The notes beneath the pieces are model-generated. The model ran no database searches, was not told the origin of the DNA, and saw only the letters and a program-made list of their open reading frames with translations. A stretch of 64,000 nucleotides of DNA from positions 286,415 to 350,414 of the forward strand of contig NZ_JBBHJW010000006.1 in assembly GCF_037482845.1 (NCBI RefSeq), in the 5' to 3' direction. Below, in pieces: positions 56,839 through 64,000 of the stretch. A program made the position numbers and the translations under genes. The stretch is from Paucibacter_B soli. GTDB lineage: Bacteria; Pseudomonadota; Gammaproteobacteria; Burkholderiales; Burkholderiaceae_C. The number at the start of each line of letters is the position of its first letter. Within the stretch, counting starts at the first letter, position 1.

Positions 56839-58809
56839 ATGCCGCAGCACAGCAGTCCGGAGCAACAAGGGCGACTTGCGCAGATCCATGCGCTGCAGGC
56901 GCGCGAGCATGGCAAGGTGGTGAGCGCCGCTGCCGCGGTGGCGCTGATCCAGGACGGCGATTGCGTCGCCAGCTCGGGCTTCGTCGGCATAGGCTTTGCC
57001 GAGAACCTGGCGGTGGCGCTGGAGCAGCGCTTTCTGGCCACCGGCACGCCGCGCGAGCTCAGCCTGGTGTACGCGGCGGGGCAGGGCGATGGCAAGACGC
57101 GCGGCCTCAACCACCTGGGCCACGCGGGCCTGCTCAAGCGCGTGGTGGGCGGCCACTGGGGCCTGGTGCCGGCGCTGCAGCGCCTGGCGCTGGCCGGCGA
57201 GATCGAGGCCTGGAACCTGCCGCAGGGCGTCATCACCCATCTCTACCGCGACATCGCCGCCGGCAAGCCCGGCCACCTCAGCCGCGTCGGCCTGGACACC
57301 TTTGTCGACCCGCGCCATGGTGGTGGCGCGCTGAATGCGCGCAGCACCGAGGCGCTGGTGCGGCTGATGCCCATCGACGGTGAGGACTATCTGTTCTACA
57401 AGGCCTTCCCGATTGACGTGGCGCTGCTGCGCGGCACCACCGCCGACACCGACGGCAACATCACCATGGAGCGCGAGGCGCTCACGCTGGAGACGCTGGC
57501 GATCGCGATGGCGGTGCGCAACAGCGGCGGCATCGTGATCGTGCAGGTGGAGCGTCTGGCCGAGCGCGGCAGCCTCAGTCCGCGCCAGGTCAAGATCCCC
57601 GGCGCGCTGGTGGACGCGGTGGTGCTGGCCGAGAAGCCCGAGTACCACCAGCAGACCTTTGCCGAGCCCTACAGCCCCGCTTTTGCCGGCGAGCTGCGCG
57701 TGCCGATGGCGGCCGCCACGCCGATGGCGCTGGGCCCGCGCAAGGTGATCGCGCGCCGCGCCGCGCTGGAGCTCAAGTCCGGCCAGGTGGTGAACCTGGG
57801 TATAGGCATGCCCGAGGGCGTGGCGGCGGTGGCGGCCGAGGAGCATCTGATCGACCTCATCACCCTCACCGCCGAGCCCGGCGTGATCGGCGGCATCCCG
57901 GCCGGCGGGCTCAACTTCGGCGCGGCCATCAACACCCAGGCGGTGATCGACCAGCCCTACCAGTTCGACTTCTACGACGGCGGCGGCCTCGACCTGGCGG
58001 TGCTGGGCCTGGCCCAGGCGGATGCGCAGGGCAATGTCAACGTCAGCCGCTTCGGCAGCCGCCTGGCCGGCGCCGGCGGCTTCATCAACATCAGCCAGAA
58101 CACCAAGAAGCTGGTGTTCGTAGGCCAGTTCCTGGCCGATGGCAGCCCCAAGTTCGTGCCCGAGGTGGAGCACCGCACCTTCTCGGGCCGCGAGGCGCTG
58201 CGGCGTGGCCAGGAGGTGCTCTATGTCACCGAGCGCTGCGTGCTGCGGCTTACCGCCGCCGGCATGGTGCTGAGCGAACTGGCGCCGGGCCTGGACCTGC
58301 ACAAGGATGTGCTCGATCTGATGGGCTTCCAGCCGCTGCTGCCGGTGCCGCCGAAACCCATGGAGGCGGCGCTGTTCGAAGAGGCCGGCCTGGGCCTGCG
58401 CGCGCGCCTGCTGATGCTGCCGCTGGCCGATCGCTTCAGCTATGACGCCGCCAAGCGCCAGTTCTTCCTCAACTTCGAGCGCCTAGCGGTGCGCACGCTG
58501 GACGATGTGGAGGCGATCCGCGCCGAGGTCGAGAAGCGCCTGGCACCGCTGCCGCACAAGGTCTGGGGCATCGTCAACTACGACCATTTCTTCTGCGCGC
58601 CCGAGCTGCTCGAGGCCTATGCGGCGATGGTGCGCGAGCTATGCGACCGCTACTACCTGAACGTGACCCGCTACGGTGCGGCCGGCTTTGCGCGCAGCCG
58701 CCTGAGCGCGGCGCTGAGTTCGCATGGCGTGGCGCCGCAGCTGTACGACTCGGCGCAACAGGCACAACAGGCGCAAACTGCGCTGGCGGGCATGCGGCCG
58801 CAAGCCTGA
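56839..58809 (+). CDS. acyl-CoA:carboxylate CoA-transferase (propionate/acetoacetate type)
   Basis: A 656-residue family I CoA-transferase with fused alpha and beta halves. The alpha half has SAAAAVALIQDGDCVASSGFVGIG and a Gly-rich region GLNHLGHAGLLKRVVGGHWG; the beta half has VNLGIGMPEGVAAVAAEE and the catalytic glutamate in TLTAEPGVIGGIPAGG. Known relatives (YdiF, propionate CoA-transferase) exchange CoA between short acyl groups. The extra C-terminal 130 residues are usual for the long form. Start ATG 56839 follows GAGGAG. It ends 9 bp before the diguanylate cyclase gene. Confidence 0.88.
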   Translation: MPQHSSPEQQGRLAQIHALQAREHGKVVSAAAAVALIQDGDCVASSGFVGIGFAENLAVALEQRFLATGTPRELSLVYAAGQGDGKTRGLNHLGHAGLLKRVVGGHWGLVPALQRLALAGEIEAWNLPQGVITHLYRDIAAGKPGHLSRVGLDTFVDPRHGGGALNARSTEALVRLMPIDGEDYLFYKAFPIDVALLRGTTADTDGNITMEREALTLETLAIAMAVRNSGGIVIVQVERLAERGSLSPRQVKIPGALVDAVVLAEKPEYHQQTFAEPYSPAFAGELRVPMAAATPMALGPRKVIARRAALELKSGQVVNLGIGMPEGVAAVAAEEHLIDLITLTAEPGVIGGIPAGGLNFGAAINTQAVIDQPYQFDFYDGGGLDLAVLGLAQADAQGNVNVSRFGSRLAGAGGFINISQNTKKLVFVGQFLADGSPKFVPEVEHRTFSGREALRRGQEVLYVTERCVLRLTAAGMVLSELAPGLDLHKDVLDLMGFQPLLPVPPKPMEAALFEEAGLGLRARLLMLPLADRFSYDAAKRQFFLNFERLAVRTLDDVEAIRAEVEKRLAPLPHKVWGIVNYDHFFCAPELLEAYAAMVRELCDRYYLNVTRYGAAGFARSRLSAALSSHGVAPQLYDSAQQAQQAQTALAGMRPQA

Positions 58810-58818
58810 GGAAGCGCC

Positions 58819-60375
58819 ATGGGTCTACGCCTGAAGATCATCGTTATCTTGCTGGCCATCCTGTCGGCCATGGCGGGCCTGAGCGTGTGGGTGGTGCGCG
58901 AGCAATTGCTCGCGGACGGCCTGGTGCAGGAGCGCGTGGAGGCCGACAAGGACCTGCGCCGCCTGCTGCTGGCGCTGGATGCGCAGCTGGTCCAGCTCGA
59001 TGTGGTGCTGGGCTCCTGGTCCAACTACACCGCCATGTTCGAGCATGTGGCGCAGCCGAACCCCGAGTTCCGGCGCGATGAATTGACGGCGGCCTCGCTG
59101 CAGGCCGGCCATATCGACTGGCTCTACCTGCTGGACGCGGCGGGCCGCACGCTCGAACAGGTGGAGGTGCCCGGGCCCGAGGGTGCCCAGCCCATGCAGG
59201 TGCATGCGGCCCAGCTGCAGGCAGGGCTGCTGGGCCACATCAGCGTGCTGGCGCGCGGCGCGCAGCCGGGTTGCGGCCTGAGCCTGATCGGCACCGCGCG
59301 CGCCCTGCTGTGTTTTCGGCCGCTGCTGCGTTCCGATCGCAGCGGCCCGGCGCGCGGCACCGTGGTGATAGGGCGCTGGCTAACCCAGGCCATGCTGGAG
59401 TCGGTGCAGCGCCAGACCAAGCTCAACTTTCAACTGCTGCCCGCCGATACCGCGCCGCAGGGGGAGCGCATGGGCGCCGCGGTGGAGGCACAGTTTGCCC
59501 ATGGCGTGCCAGCGCTGAGCCTGCACGCGCGCGAGCTGGACATGGACCTGCCGGTCGCTGGCATCGGCGGGCAGCCGGTGGCCTTGCTGCGCATGAGCGC
59601 TGCGCGCGGCACGCTCGAGCGCCTGCAGCAGAGCCAGGGCTACCTGACGCGCGGGCTGGTGCTGCTGATCCTGCTCACCGGTACGGGCATGATGGTGGTG
59701 GTGGACCGTCTGGTGGTGAGCCGTCTCAGCCGGCTCGAGCAGGAGCTGCGCTCGGTGGTCGACAGCAACCACTGGGCCGGCCAGCTCGAGGTCTCGGGCC
59801 AGGACGAGATCGGCCGGCTCGCGCAATATGCCAACGGCATGATCCAGCTGGTGCGCCAGCAGATGGTGGAGCTGACCGCCCAGTCCACCACCGATGTGCT
59901 GACCGCGCTGCCGAATCGGCGCAAGTTCGACGAATGCCTGGCGCGCCTGCTGGCCGTGCATCAACGGCATGGCCGCGGTGGCGCGCTGGTGCTGGTGGAT
60001 GTGGACTTCTTCAAGCGCTACAACGACAGCTACGGCCATCCGGCCGGCGACCAGGCGCTGCAGGCGGTGGCGCGCTGCCTGCACGCCCTGGCACGCCGCC
60101 CCGAGGACCTGGCGGCCCGTCTGGGCGGCGAGGAGTTCGCCTTGCTGCTGGAAGCGACCAATCTGGATGGCGCCATGGTCGTGGCCCAGCGTGCCTGTGC
60201 CGCCGTGCAGGCCTTGGGCCTGCCGCACCGCGCCAGCGAGGTGCAGCCGGTGCTGACCATCAGCTGTGGCGTGGCACCGCTGCAAGCCGGCGACAGCGCA
60301 GAGCTGCTGTATTCGCGCGCCGACCAGGCGCTTTACCGCGCCAAGCAGGCCGGCCGCAACCGCGTGGCGGACTAG
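58819..60375 (+). CDS. CHASE4-like sensor diguanylate cyclase
   Basis: A 518-residue membrane enzyme. One helix (7-28) and a second (about 275-300, TRGLVLLILLTGTGMMVVVD) flank a periplasmic sensor of about 245 residues with the CHASE4-like SWSNYTAMFEHV. A HAMP-like linker (RLSRLEQELRSVV) precedes GGDEF: DVLTALPNRRKFDECL and ARLGGEEFALLLE. RPED five residues before GGEEF is an intact I-site, so the enzyme should be inhibited by c-di-GMP. GAGGAAG lies before ATG 58819. Its TAG stop shares CTAG with the stop of the opposing lldD-like gene. Confidence 0.9.
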   Translation: MGLRLKIIVILLAILSAMAGLSVWVVREQLLADGLVQERVEADKDLRRLLLALDAQLVQLDVVLGSWSNYTAMFEHVAQPNPEFRRDELTAASLQAGHIDWLYLLDAAGRTLEQVEVPGPEGAQPMQVHAAQLQAGLLGHISVLARGAQPGCGLSLIGTARALLCFRPLLRSDRSGPARGTVVIGRWLTQAMLESVQRQTKLNFQLLPADTAPQGERMGAAVEAQFAHGVPALSLHARELDMDLPVAGIGGQPVALLRMSAARGTLERLQQSQGYLTRGLVLLILLTGTGMMVVVDRLVVSRLSRLEQELRSVVDSNHWAGQLEVSGQDEIGRLAQYANGMIQLVRQQMVELTAQSTTDVLTALPNRRKFDECLARLLAVHQRHGRGGALVLVDVDFFKRYNDSYGHPAGDQALQAVARCLHALARRPEDLAARLGGEEFALLLEATNLDGAMVVAQRACAAVQALGLPHRASEVQPVLTISCGVAPLQAGDSAELLYSRADQALYRAKQAGRNRVAD

Positions 60376-61505
60376 CGCAGAATCTCGCGCCCGACGTTCT
60401 GCAGCTGGGTATGGCCGGTGAAGGCCATGGTCAGGTCGAGCTCCTTGTGGATGATTTCCAGGGCCTTCGTCACGCCGGCCTCGCCCAGCGCGCCCAGGCC
60501 GTAGAGGAAGGCGCGGCCGATATAGGTGCCGCGCGCGCCCAGGGCCCAGGCCTTCAGCACGTCCTGGCCCGAGCGTATGCCGCCGTCCATATGCACCTCG
60601 ATCTGCGAGCCTACCGCATCGACGATGGCCGGCAGCGCATGGATGCTGGATTCGGCGCCGTCGAGCTGGCGCCCGCCATGGTTGCTGACGATCAGCGCGT
60701 CGGCGCCGGAGGCCACCGCCAGGCGCGCGTCCTCGACGTCCTGGATACCCTTGAGGATGAGCTTGCCGCCCCAGCGCTGCTTGATCCATGCGACGTCGGC
60801 CCAGCTGAGCTGGGGATCGAACTGCTTGGCGGTCCACTCGGCCAGCGAGCCCATGTTCTCGACCCCCTTCACATGGCCGACGATATTGCCGAACTGGCGG
60901 CGCGGCGTGCCCAGCATGCCCAGACACCAGCGCGGCTTGGTCATCAGGTTGATGAGGTTGGCGAGGGTGGGCTTGGGCGGCGCGGACAGGCCGTTTTTGA
61001 TGTCCTTGTGGCGCTGGCCCAGGATTTGCAGGTCCAGCGTCAGCACCAGGGCGCTGCACTGGGCGGCGCGGGCACGTTCGATCAGGCGGGCGATGAAGTC
61101 GCGGTCGCGCATCACATAGAGCTGGAACCAGAACGGCGCCTTGGTGTGGGCGCGCACGTCCTCGATCGAGCAGATGCTCATGGTCGAAAGCGTGAACGGG
61201 ATGCCGAACTTTTCGGCCGCCCGGGCCGCCAGGATCTCGCCGTCGGCGTGCTGCATGCCGGTCAGGCCGGTGGGCGCGATCGCCACCGGCATCGCCACGC
61301 GCTGGCCCACCATGGTGGTGGCGGTGCTGCGGTTCTCCATGTTCACGGCGACGCGCTGGCGCAGCTTGATGGCCTGGAAATCGGCCGAGTTGGCGCGGTA
61401 GGTGCTCTCGGTCCAGGAGCCCGAATCGGCATAGTCGTAGAACATGCGCGGCACGCGCCGCTGGGCCAGCAGGCGCAGATCTTCGATGCAGGTGATCACG
61501 GGCAT
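60372..61505 (-). CDS. lldD: FMN-dependent alpha-hydroxy-acid dehydrogenase (L-lactate dehydrogenase type)
   Basis: A 377-residue FMN enzyme. Motifs: RRVPRMFYDYADSGSWTE at the N-terminus, MPVAIAPTGLTGMQHADGE, and the active-site block LIVSNHGGRQLDGAESS, where His is the proton acceptor. GGIRSGQDVLKAWALGARGTYIGR binds the FMN phosphate. Members oxidise L-lactate or related 2-hydroxy acids to 2-oxo acids and pass electrons to the respiratory chain. The precise substrate is not settled. A LysR gene lies 80 bp upstream on the same strand. Confidence 0.88.
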   Translation of the reverse strand: MPVITCIEDLRLLAQRRVPRMFYDYADSGSWTESTYRANSADFQAIKLRQRVAVNMENRSTATTMVGQRVAMPVAIAPTGLTGMQHADGEILAARAAEKFGIPFTLSTMSICSIEDVRAHTKAPFWFQLYVMRDRDFIARLIERARAAQCSALVLTLDLQILGQRHKDIKNGLSAPPKPTLANLINLMTKPRWCLGMLGTPRRQFGNIVGHVKGVENMGSLAEWTAKQFDPQLSWADVAWIKQRWGGKLILKGIQDVEDARLAVASGADALIVSNHGGRQLDGAESSIHALPAIVDAVGSQIEVHMDGGIRSGQDVLKAWALGARGTYIGRAFLYGLGALGEAGVTKALEIIHKELDLTMAFTGHTQLQNVGREILR

Positions 61506-61585
61506 GGGGCTCTCCTTGGGTTGGAACGCATGCTAGGGCCTGGGCCGCGGAGCGCCGGGAAAGTTCTTCAGGCGCCGGCTGAAAC

Positions 61586-62485
61586 TTATTCCGTCTGCTG
61601 CACCTGCAGGCGCCGGCAGTGGCCGCGCAGCCAGGCGGCAAAGGCGGCCGCCGCGCCCGAGCCGCTGTGCAGCAGCAGGCCGTAGCACTTGGCGGCCGGC
61701 ACGCTCAAGGGGAAGAGCCGCTGCAGCGCGCCGCTGTGCAGATAGGGGCCGGCCAGCGTCGGCCGCCCCAGCGCCACGCCCTGGCCGCACACCGCGGCCT
61801 CCAGGGTCAGGCCCAGGTCGACGAAGCGCGTGCCGCTGGCGGGCTCGGGCCAGGCCAGCCCGGCGGCGCGCAGCCAGGGCGCCCAGGGCTCCAGCGGCGT
61901 GCGCAGCAGCGGCCAGTCAAGCAGGTCGGCGGGCTGGCGCAGCGGCGGCATGCGCGCCAGCAGGCTGGGCGCGGCCATCGGCGTGACCACGTCGCGCAGC
62001 AAGACCTGACCCTCCATCATGTCGCCATGCCGCACCTCCACATCGGCCGGCGGGCTGGTCTCGTCCAGATACGGGATCGAGAGCACCAGCTCCAGTTCCA
62101 GCTCGGGATGTGCGGCGCTGAACTCGGGCAGGGCCGGCACCAGGATCTGGCGCGCGAAGGTGGGCGGCACGGTGATGCGCAGGCGCTCCAGGCGCTGGGC
62201 GCTGCGCTGGTGCAGGGGCACGGCGGCCAGCAGCGCGAGCGCGGCGCGCACCTGCTCCAGATACTCCTTGCCGGCCGCACTCAAGGCCAGCGGCTTGGCG
62301 GTGCGCATCAAGAGCGTCAGGCCCAGCAGCTCTTCCAGCGTGCTGATGCGCTTGCTGACCGCGCTGGCGCTGATGCAGAGCTCCTCGGCGGCGCGCTCAA
62401 GGCTGCCCAGCCGGGCGGTGGCTTCAAAGGCGCGCAGGCCGTCGATGGAAGGGAAGCGGAGGTCCGAAGCGGGGGCGCTGCTCAT
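61586..62485 (-). CDS. LysR-family transcriptional regulator
   Basis: A 299-residue LysR regulator. The HTH is at about residues 16-75 (IDGLRAFEATARLGSLERAAEELCISASAVSKRISTLEELLG). A substrate-binding domain follows (90-290) with GcvA-like features (FARQILVPALPEFSAAHPELELEL, VDLGLTLEAAVCGQGVALGRPTL). It precedes the lldD-like gene and probably controls it, although LysR genes are more often divergent from their targets. Next to it on the right the IS91-type remnant begins. Confidence 0.92.
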   Translation of the reverse strand: MSSAPASDLRFPSIDGLRAFEATARLGSLERAAEELCISASAVSKRISTLEELLGLTLLMRTAKPLALSAAGKEYLEQVRAALALLAAVPLHQRSAQRLERLRITVPPTFARQILVPALPEFSAAHPELELELVLSIPYLDETSPPADVEVRHGDMMEGQVLLRDVVTPMAAPSLLARMPPLRQPADLLDWPLLRTPLEPWAPWLRAAGLAWPEPASGTRFVDLGLTLEAAVCGQGVALGRPTLAGPYLHSGALQRLFPLSVPAAKCYGLLLHSGSGAAAAFAAWLRGHCRRLQVQQTE

Positions 62486-62524
62486 GGCTGCACTTTAGCG
62501 GCTGAGGCTGAGGCCGTGGCTTGA

Positions 62525-63121
62525 GTGTCGCAGGCGGCTTGCACCTGCGGCCACCGCGCCTGGGACACGCTCAAGATCAAGGCCGCCCTCCCGCTGGCCG
62601 GGCTGCCCCTGCCGCCCGAGCTGCCGGCTCAATGGGTGGTGGACTGCAAGTCCGTAGGCGATGGCCAGGCCGCGCTGCGCTATCTGGGCCGCTACCTATA
62701 CCGGGGCGTGATCCAGGAATCCGACATCCTGAGCTGCAAAGACGGCCAGGTGACTTACCGCTGGCGTGATGCCAAGACCGGCAAGGCCGCGCGCCGCACC
62801 ATCCCCGGCGCAGACTTCCTGTGGCTGCTGCTGCAGCACGTGCTCACGCGCGGCCTGCAGCGGGCCCGCAACTTCGGCTTCCTGCACCACAACAGCCGCC
62901 GCACCCTGTGCCTGCTGCAGCTCACGCAGAGGCTGCCCAGGCAGCTCGCTCCACCCGAGCCTCCACCCACACGCCCGGTGTGGCGCTGCAGTTGCGGCCA
63001 GCCCAGGGTGATCCTGAGCCGACGCATGCGAGCCGAGTGCGCATCATCATCATCATCATCAGCAGCGCCGCACACCGTGCCGTCCGACAAGCCTGAACCC
63101 GGGGAGGCCGCCAGCCACTGA
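62525..63121 (+). pseudogene. IS91-family transposase remnant (3' part)
   Basis: An open frame of 198 codons whose residues about 25-125 match the C-terminal part of IS91/IS801-type transposases: QWVVDCKSVGDGQAALRYLG, RYLYRGVIQESDILSCKDGQ, then GFLHHNSRRTLCLLQL and a late CSCG pair. The N-terminal zinc-ribbon and the Y2 nicking tyrosines are absent, so it cannot transpose. The first 20 or so residues look unrelated, giving a breakpoint near 62570. The end carries a run of six CAT triplets. Its neighbours differ in style on either side. Confidence 0.8.
63042..63059 (+). repeat. (CAT)6 microsatellite
   Basis: Six CAT triplets in a row near the 3' end of the transposase remnant, read in frame as a serine run. 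It is a likely slippage tract in decayed sequence. Confidence 0.85.
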
Positions 63122-63265
63122 GATCCGGCGCCGCCTCTCACCATCAGCAAGGCGGCGCGATGCCACTTGCCGGCGCAAGCCTGACCGCTGATCTCTAAAG
63201 GCAGCCACCAGGCGCTGCGAATATGTCAAGGCCCCCATCACGCTTTGCGCCGTTTCGCCGCCGCA

Positions 63266-63326
63266 GGCCAACCTGACGAAGCGGGCGAAGCCCGTCGCAG
63301 CAGGTCGGGTGCAACGAAGGTTAGGC
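63266..63326 (-). other. attC-like recombination site of an integron gene cassette
   Basis: On the minus strand GCCTAAC (63326-63320), a perfect RYYYAAC R'' core, overlaps the TAA stop of the racemase-like gene. About 45 bases later GTTGGCC (63272-63266) is a near match to the R' core GTTRRRY. Between them lies a hairpin with GACGGGC-TTC-GCCCG. Size (61 bp) and place fit an attC. The R' base mismatch suggests decay. Confidence 0.5.
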
Positions 63327-63983
63327 GTCACAGCGCAAGTACGCCAGAGCGCTCTGCACGCCAAGCAGAGGGTTGGCAAGAACCTCCACGTCTAGGTCGC
63401 TCAGAAGTTCCACGGCCGGTGCCATGGAGGCCTGAGCCAGGACCACGACACTGGCCCTCGACGTGGCCGCACGAACGGCCGCGGCGACTGCTTCGGCATA
63501 CGCAGTGCGATCACCCTGCAAGAAGTGCGACCACGCGCCGGCAACAAGCAGGAGTTCGAGTTCGACCTCGGATCGCAGGGCAGCCGCTGACTCGTGAATG
63601 AGCTCTGCGGTAGGGCCGAGTGTGCTTTCGAGCGCGGCGACGAGCAAGATTCGCGGCCCGAGCGCGACGGCGCGGTCGGCCATGGCACGGTCGATCCTGA
63701 TAGCTGCAAAGCCAGCGCTTGTCGGCGTTCGCTCGGCCGCGCCACCAATGGTTGAGCATGTGCAGATCACGAGCGCTGCGCCGTTGGAGGCGGCGTCCAC
63801 CATTGCATCCTGGACGCGCTTGACGAGCGAGGGGGCGCTTGCGCCGAGGCGCTGGGCATCGGTCAGGAGGACTTCGGCGACGACATGCTCGACCTCGAGC
63901 GTCGGATCGGCGGCCTTGATAAGGCGCCCGAAGGTCTCGACGTGGACGGGCGAAGTGTGAAGAAAGGCGATGTGCCTGCGCAT
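63321..63983 (-). CDS. Asp/Glu racemase-superfamily protein, cassette-borne
   Basis: A 220-residue protein with the two cysteine-region motifs of the Asp/Glu/hydantoin racemase fold. One Cys pair lies in ALVICTCSTIGGAAE at about residues 75-90; the second expected catalytic Cys is not seen (AQASMAPAVELL in its place), so racemase activity is doubtful. Other relatives are maleate isomerase and AroM-like proteins. Its stop codon lies inside an attC-like site. The 17 bases before its start begin GGCATCACAACC, the type of sequence that follows a GTTA cassette junction. It looks like the last cassette of an integron beyond the right edge. Confidence 0.75.
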   Translation of the reverse strand: MRRHIAFLHTSPVHVETFGRLIKAADPTLEVEHVVAEVLLTDAQRLGASAPSLVKRVQDAMVDAASNGAALVICTCSTIGGAAERTPTSAGFAAIRIDRAMADRAVALGPRILLVAALESTLGPTAELIHESAAALRSEVELELLLVAGAWSHFLQGDRTAYAEAVAAAVRAATSRASVVVLAQASMAPAVELLSDLDVEVLANPLLGVQSALAYLRCDA

Positions 63984-64000
63984 GAGGTGGTTGTGATGCC

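Noticed and set aside
63059..63379. Open frame reading through the attC-like site on the minus strand
   Set aside because: Its sequence is explained by read-through of the recombination site and flanking DNA; there are no family features or ribosome site.

Overview
The window is GC-rich, gene-dense bacterial chromosome. Gene content and order point to a betaproteobacterium of the order Burkholderiales. The clearest signs are rpsF-priB-rpsR-rplI-dnaB, grpE-dnaK-dnaJ beside hemH, dnaX-ybaB-recR next to the SRP RNA gene, gloB-methyltransferase-rnhA, a short H-NS protein of the Burkholderiales type, and ppsR/ppsA back to back. A Roseateles/Rubrivivax-like relative is my best guess. This is inferred from gene content, not from a database match.

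Layout. 1-6 kb: a cut-off PaaX-like regulator and ppsR on the minus strand, then ppsA and a sodium:solute symporter. 6-10.4 kb: the ribosomal protein/primosome operon, dnaB, and a radical SAM gene whose start codon is touched by a perfect LexA box. 10.4-20.4 kb (minus): eptA-like transferase, a REC-TPR protein, the dnaJ/dnaK/grpE chaperone set with a strong sigma-32 promoter, the Hsp15-like S4 protein, hemH and an adenylate cyclase-FHA protein. 20.4-28.5 kb (minus): rpoD, dnaG, a large MASE1-PAS-GGDEF-EAL protein and a small H-NS. 28.7-32 kb: a Fur-box-associated iron-binding protein, YggX, argA and a VOC protein. 32-40.4 kb (plus): hrpA, then two adjacent kinase-HDOD fusions, the first a clear pseudokinase. 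40.4-44.8 kb: SRP RNA, purM, dnaX, ybaB and recR; two copies of a four-hairpin repeat flank purM. 44.8-48.6 kb: mltD, gloB, a methyltransferase and rnhA. 48.7-56.7 kb: an RND pump with an extra peptide-binding protein, a Crp-family regulator, dcd and small unknowns. 56.8-62.5 kb: a CoA-transferase, a CHASE4-like diguanylate cyclase, an L-lactate dehydrogenase-type oxidase and a LysR regulator. 62.5-64 kb: an IS91-type transposase remnant and a gene with integron-cassette hallmarks (an attC-like site at its stop codon).

Most of the window is housekeeping: protein folding, replication initiation, translation and carbon metabolism. The accessory or unusual parts are the structured repeats around purM, the pseudokinase/kinase HDOD pair, the SOS-box radical SAM gene, the bracketed H-NS promoter, and the cassette-like right end. 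No CRISPR array, tRNA or rRNA gene was seen.
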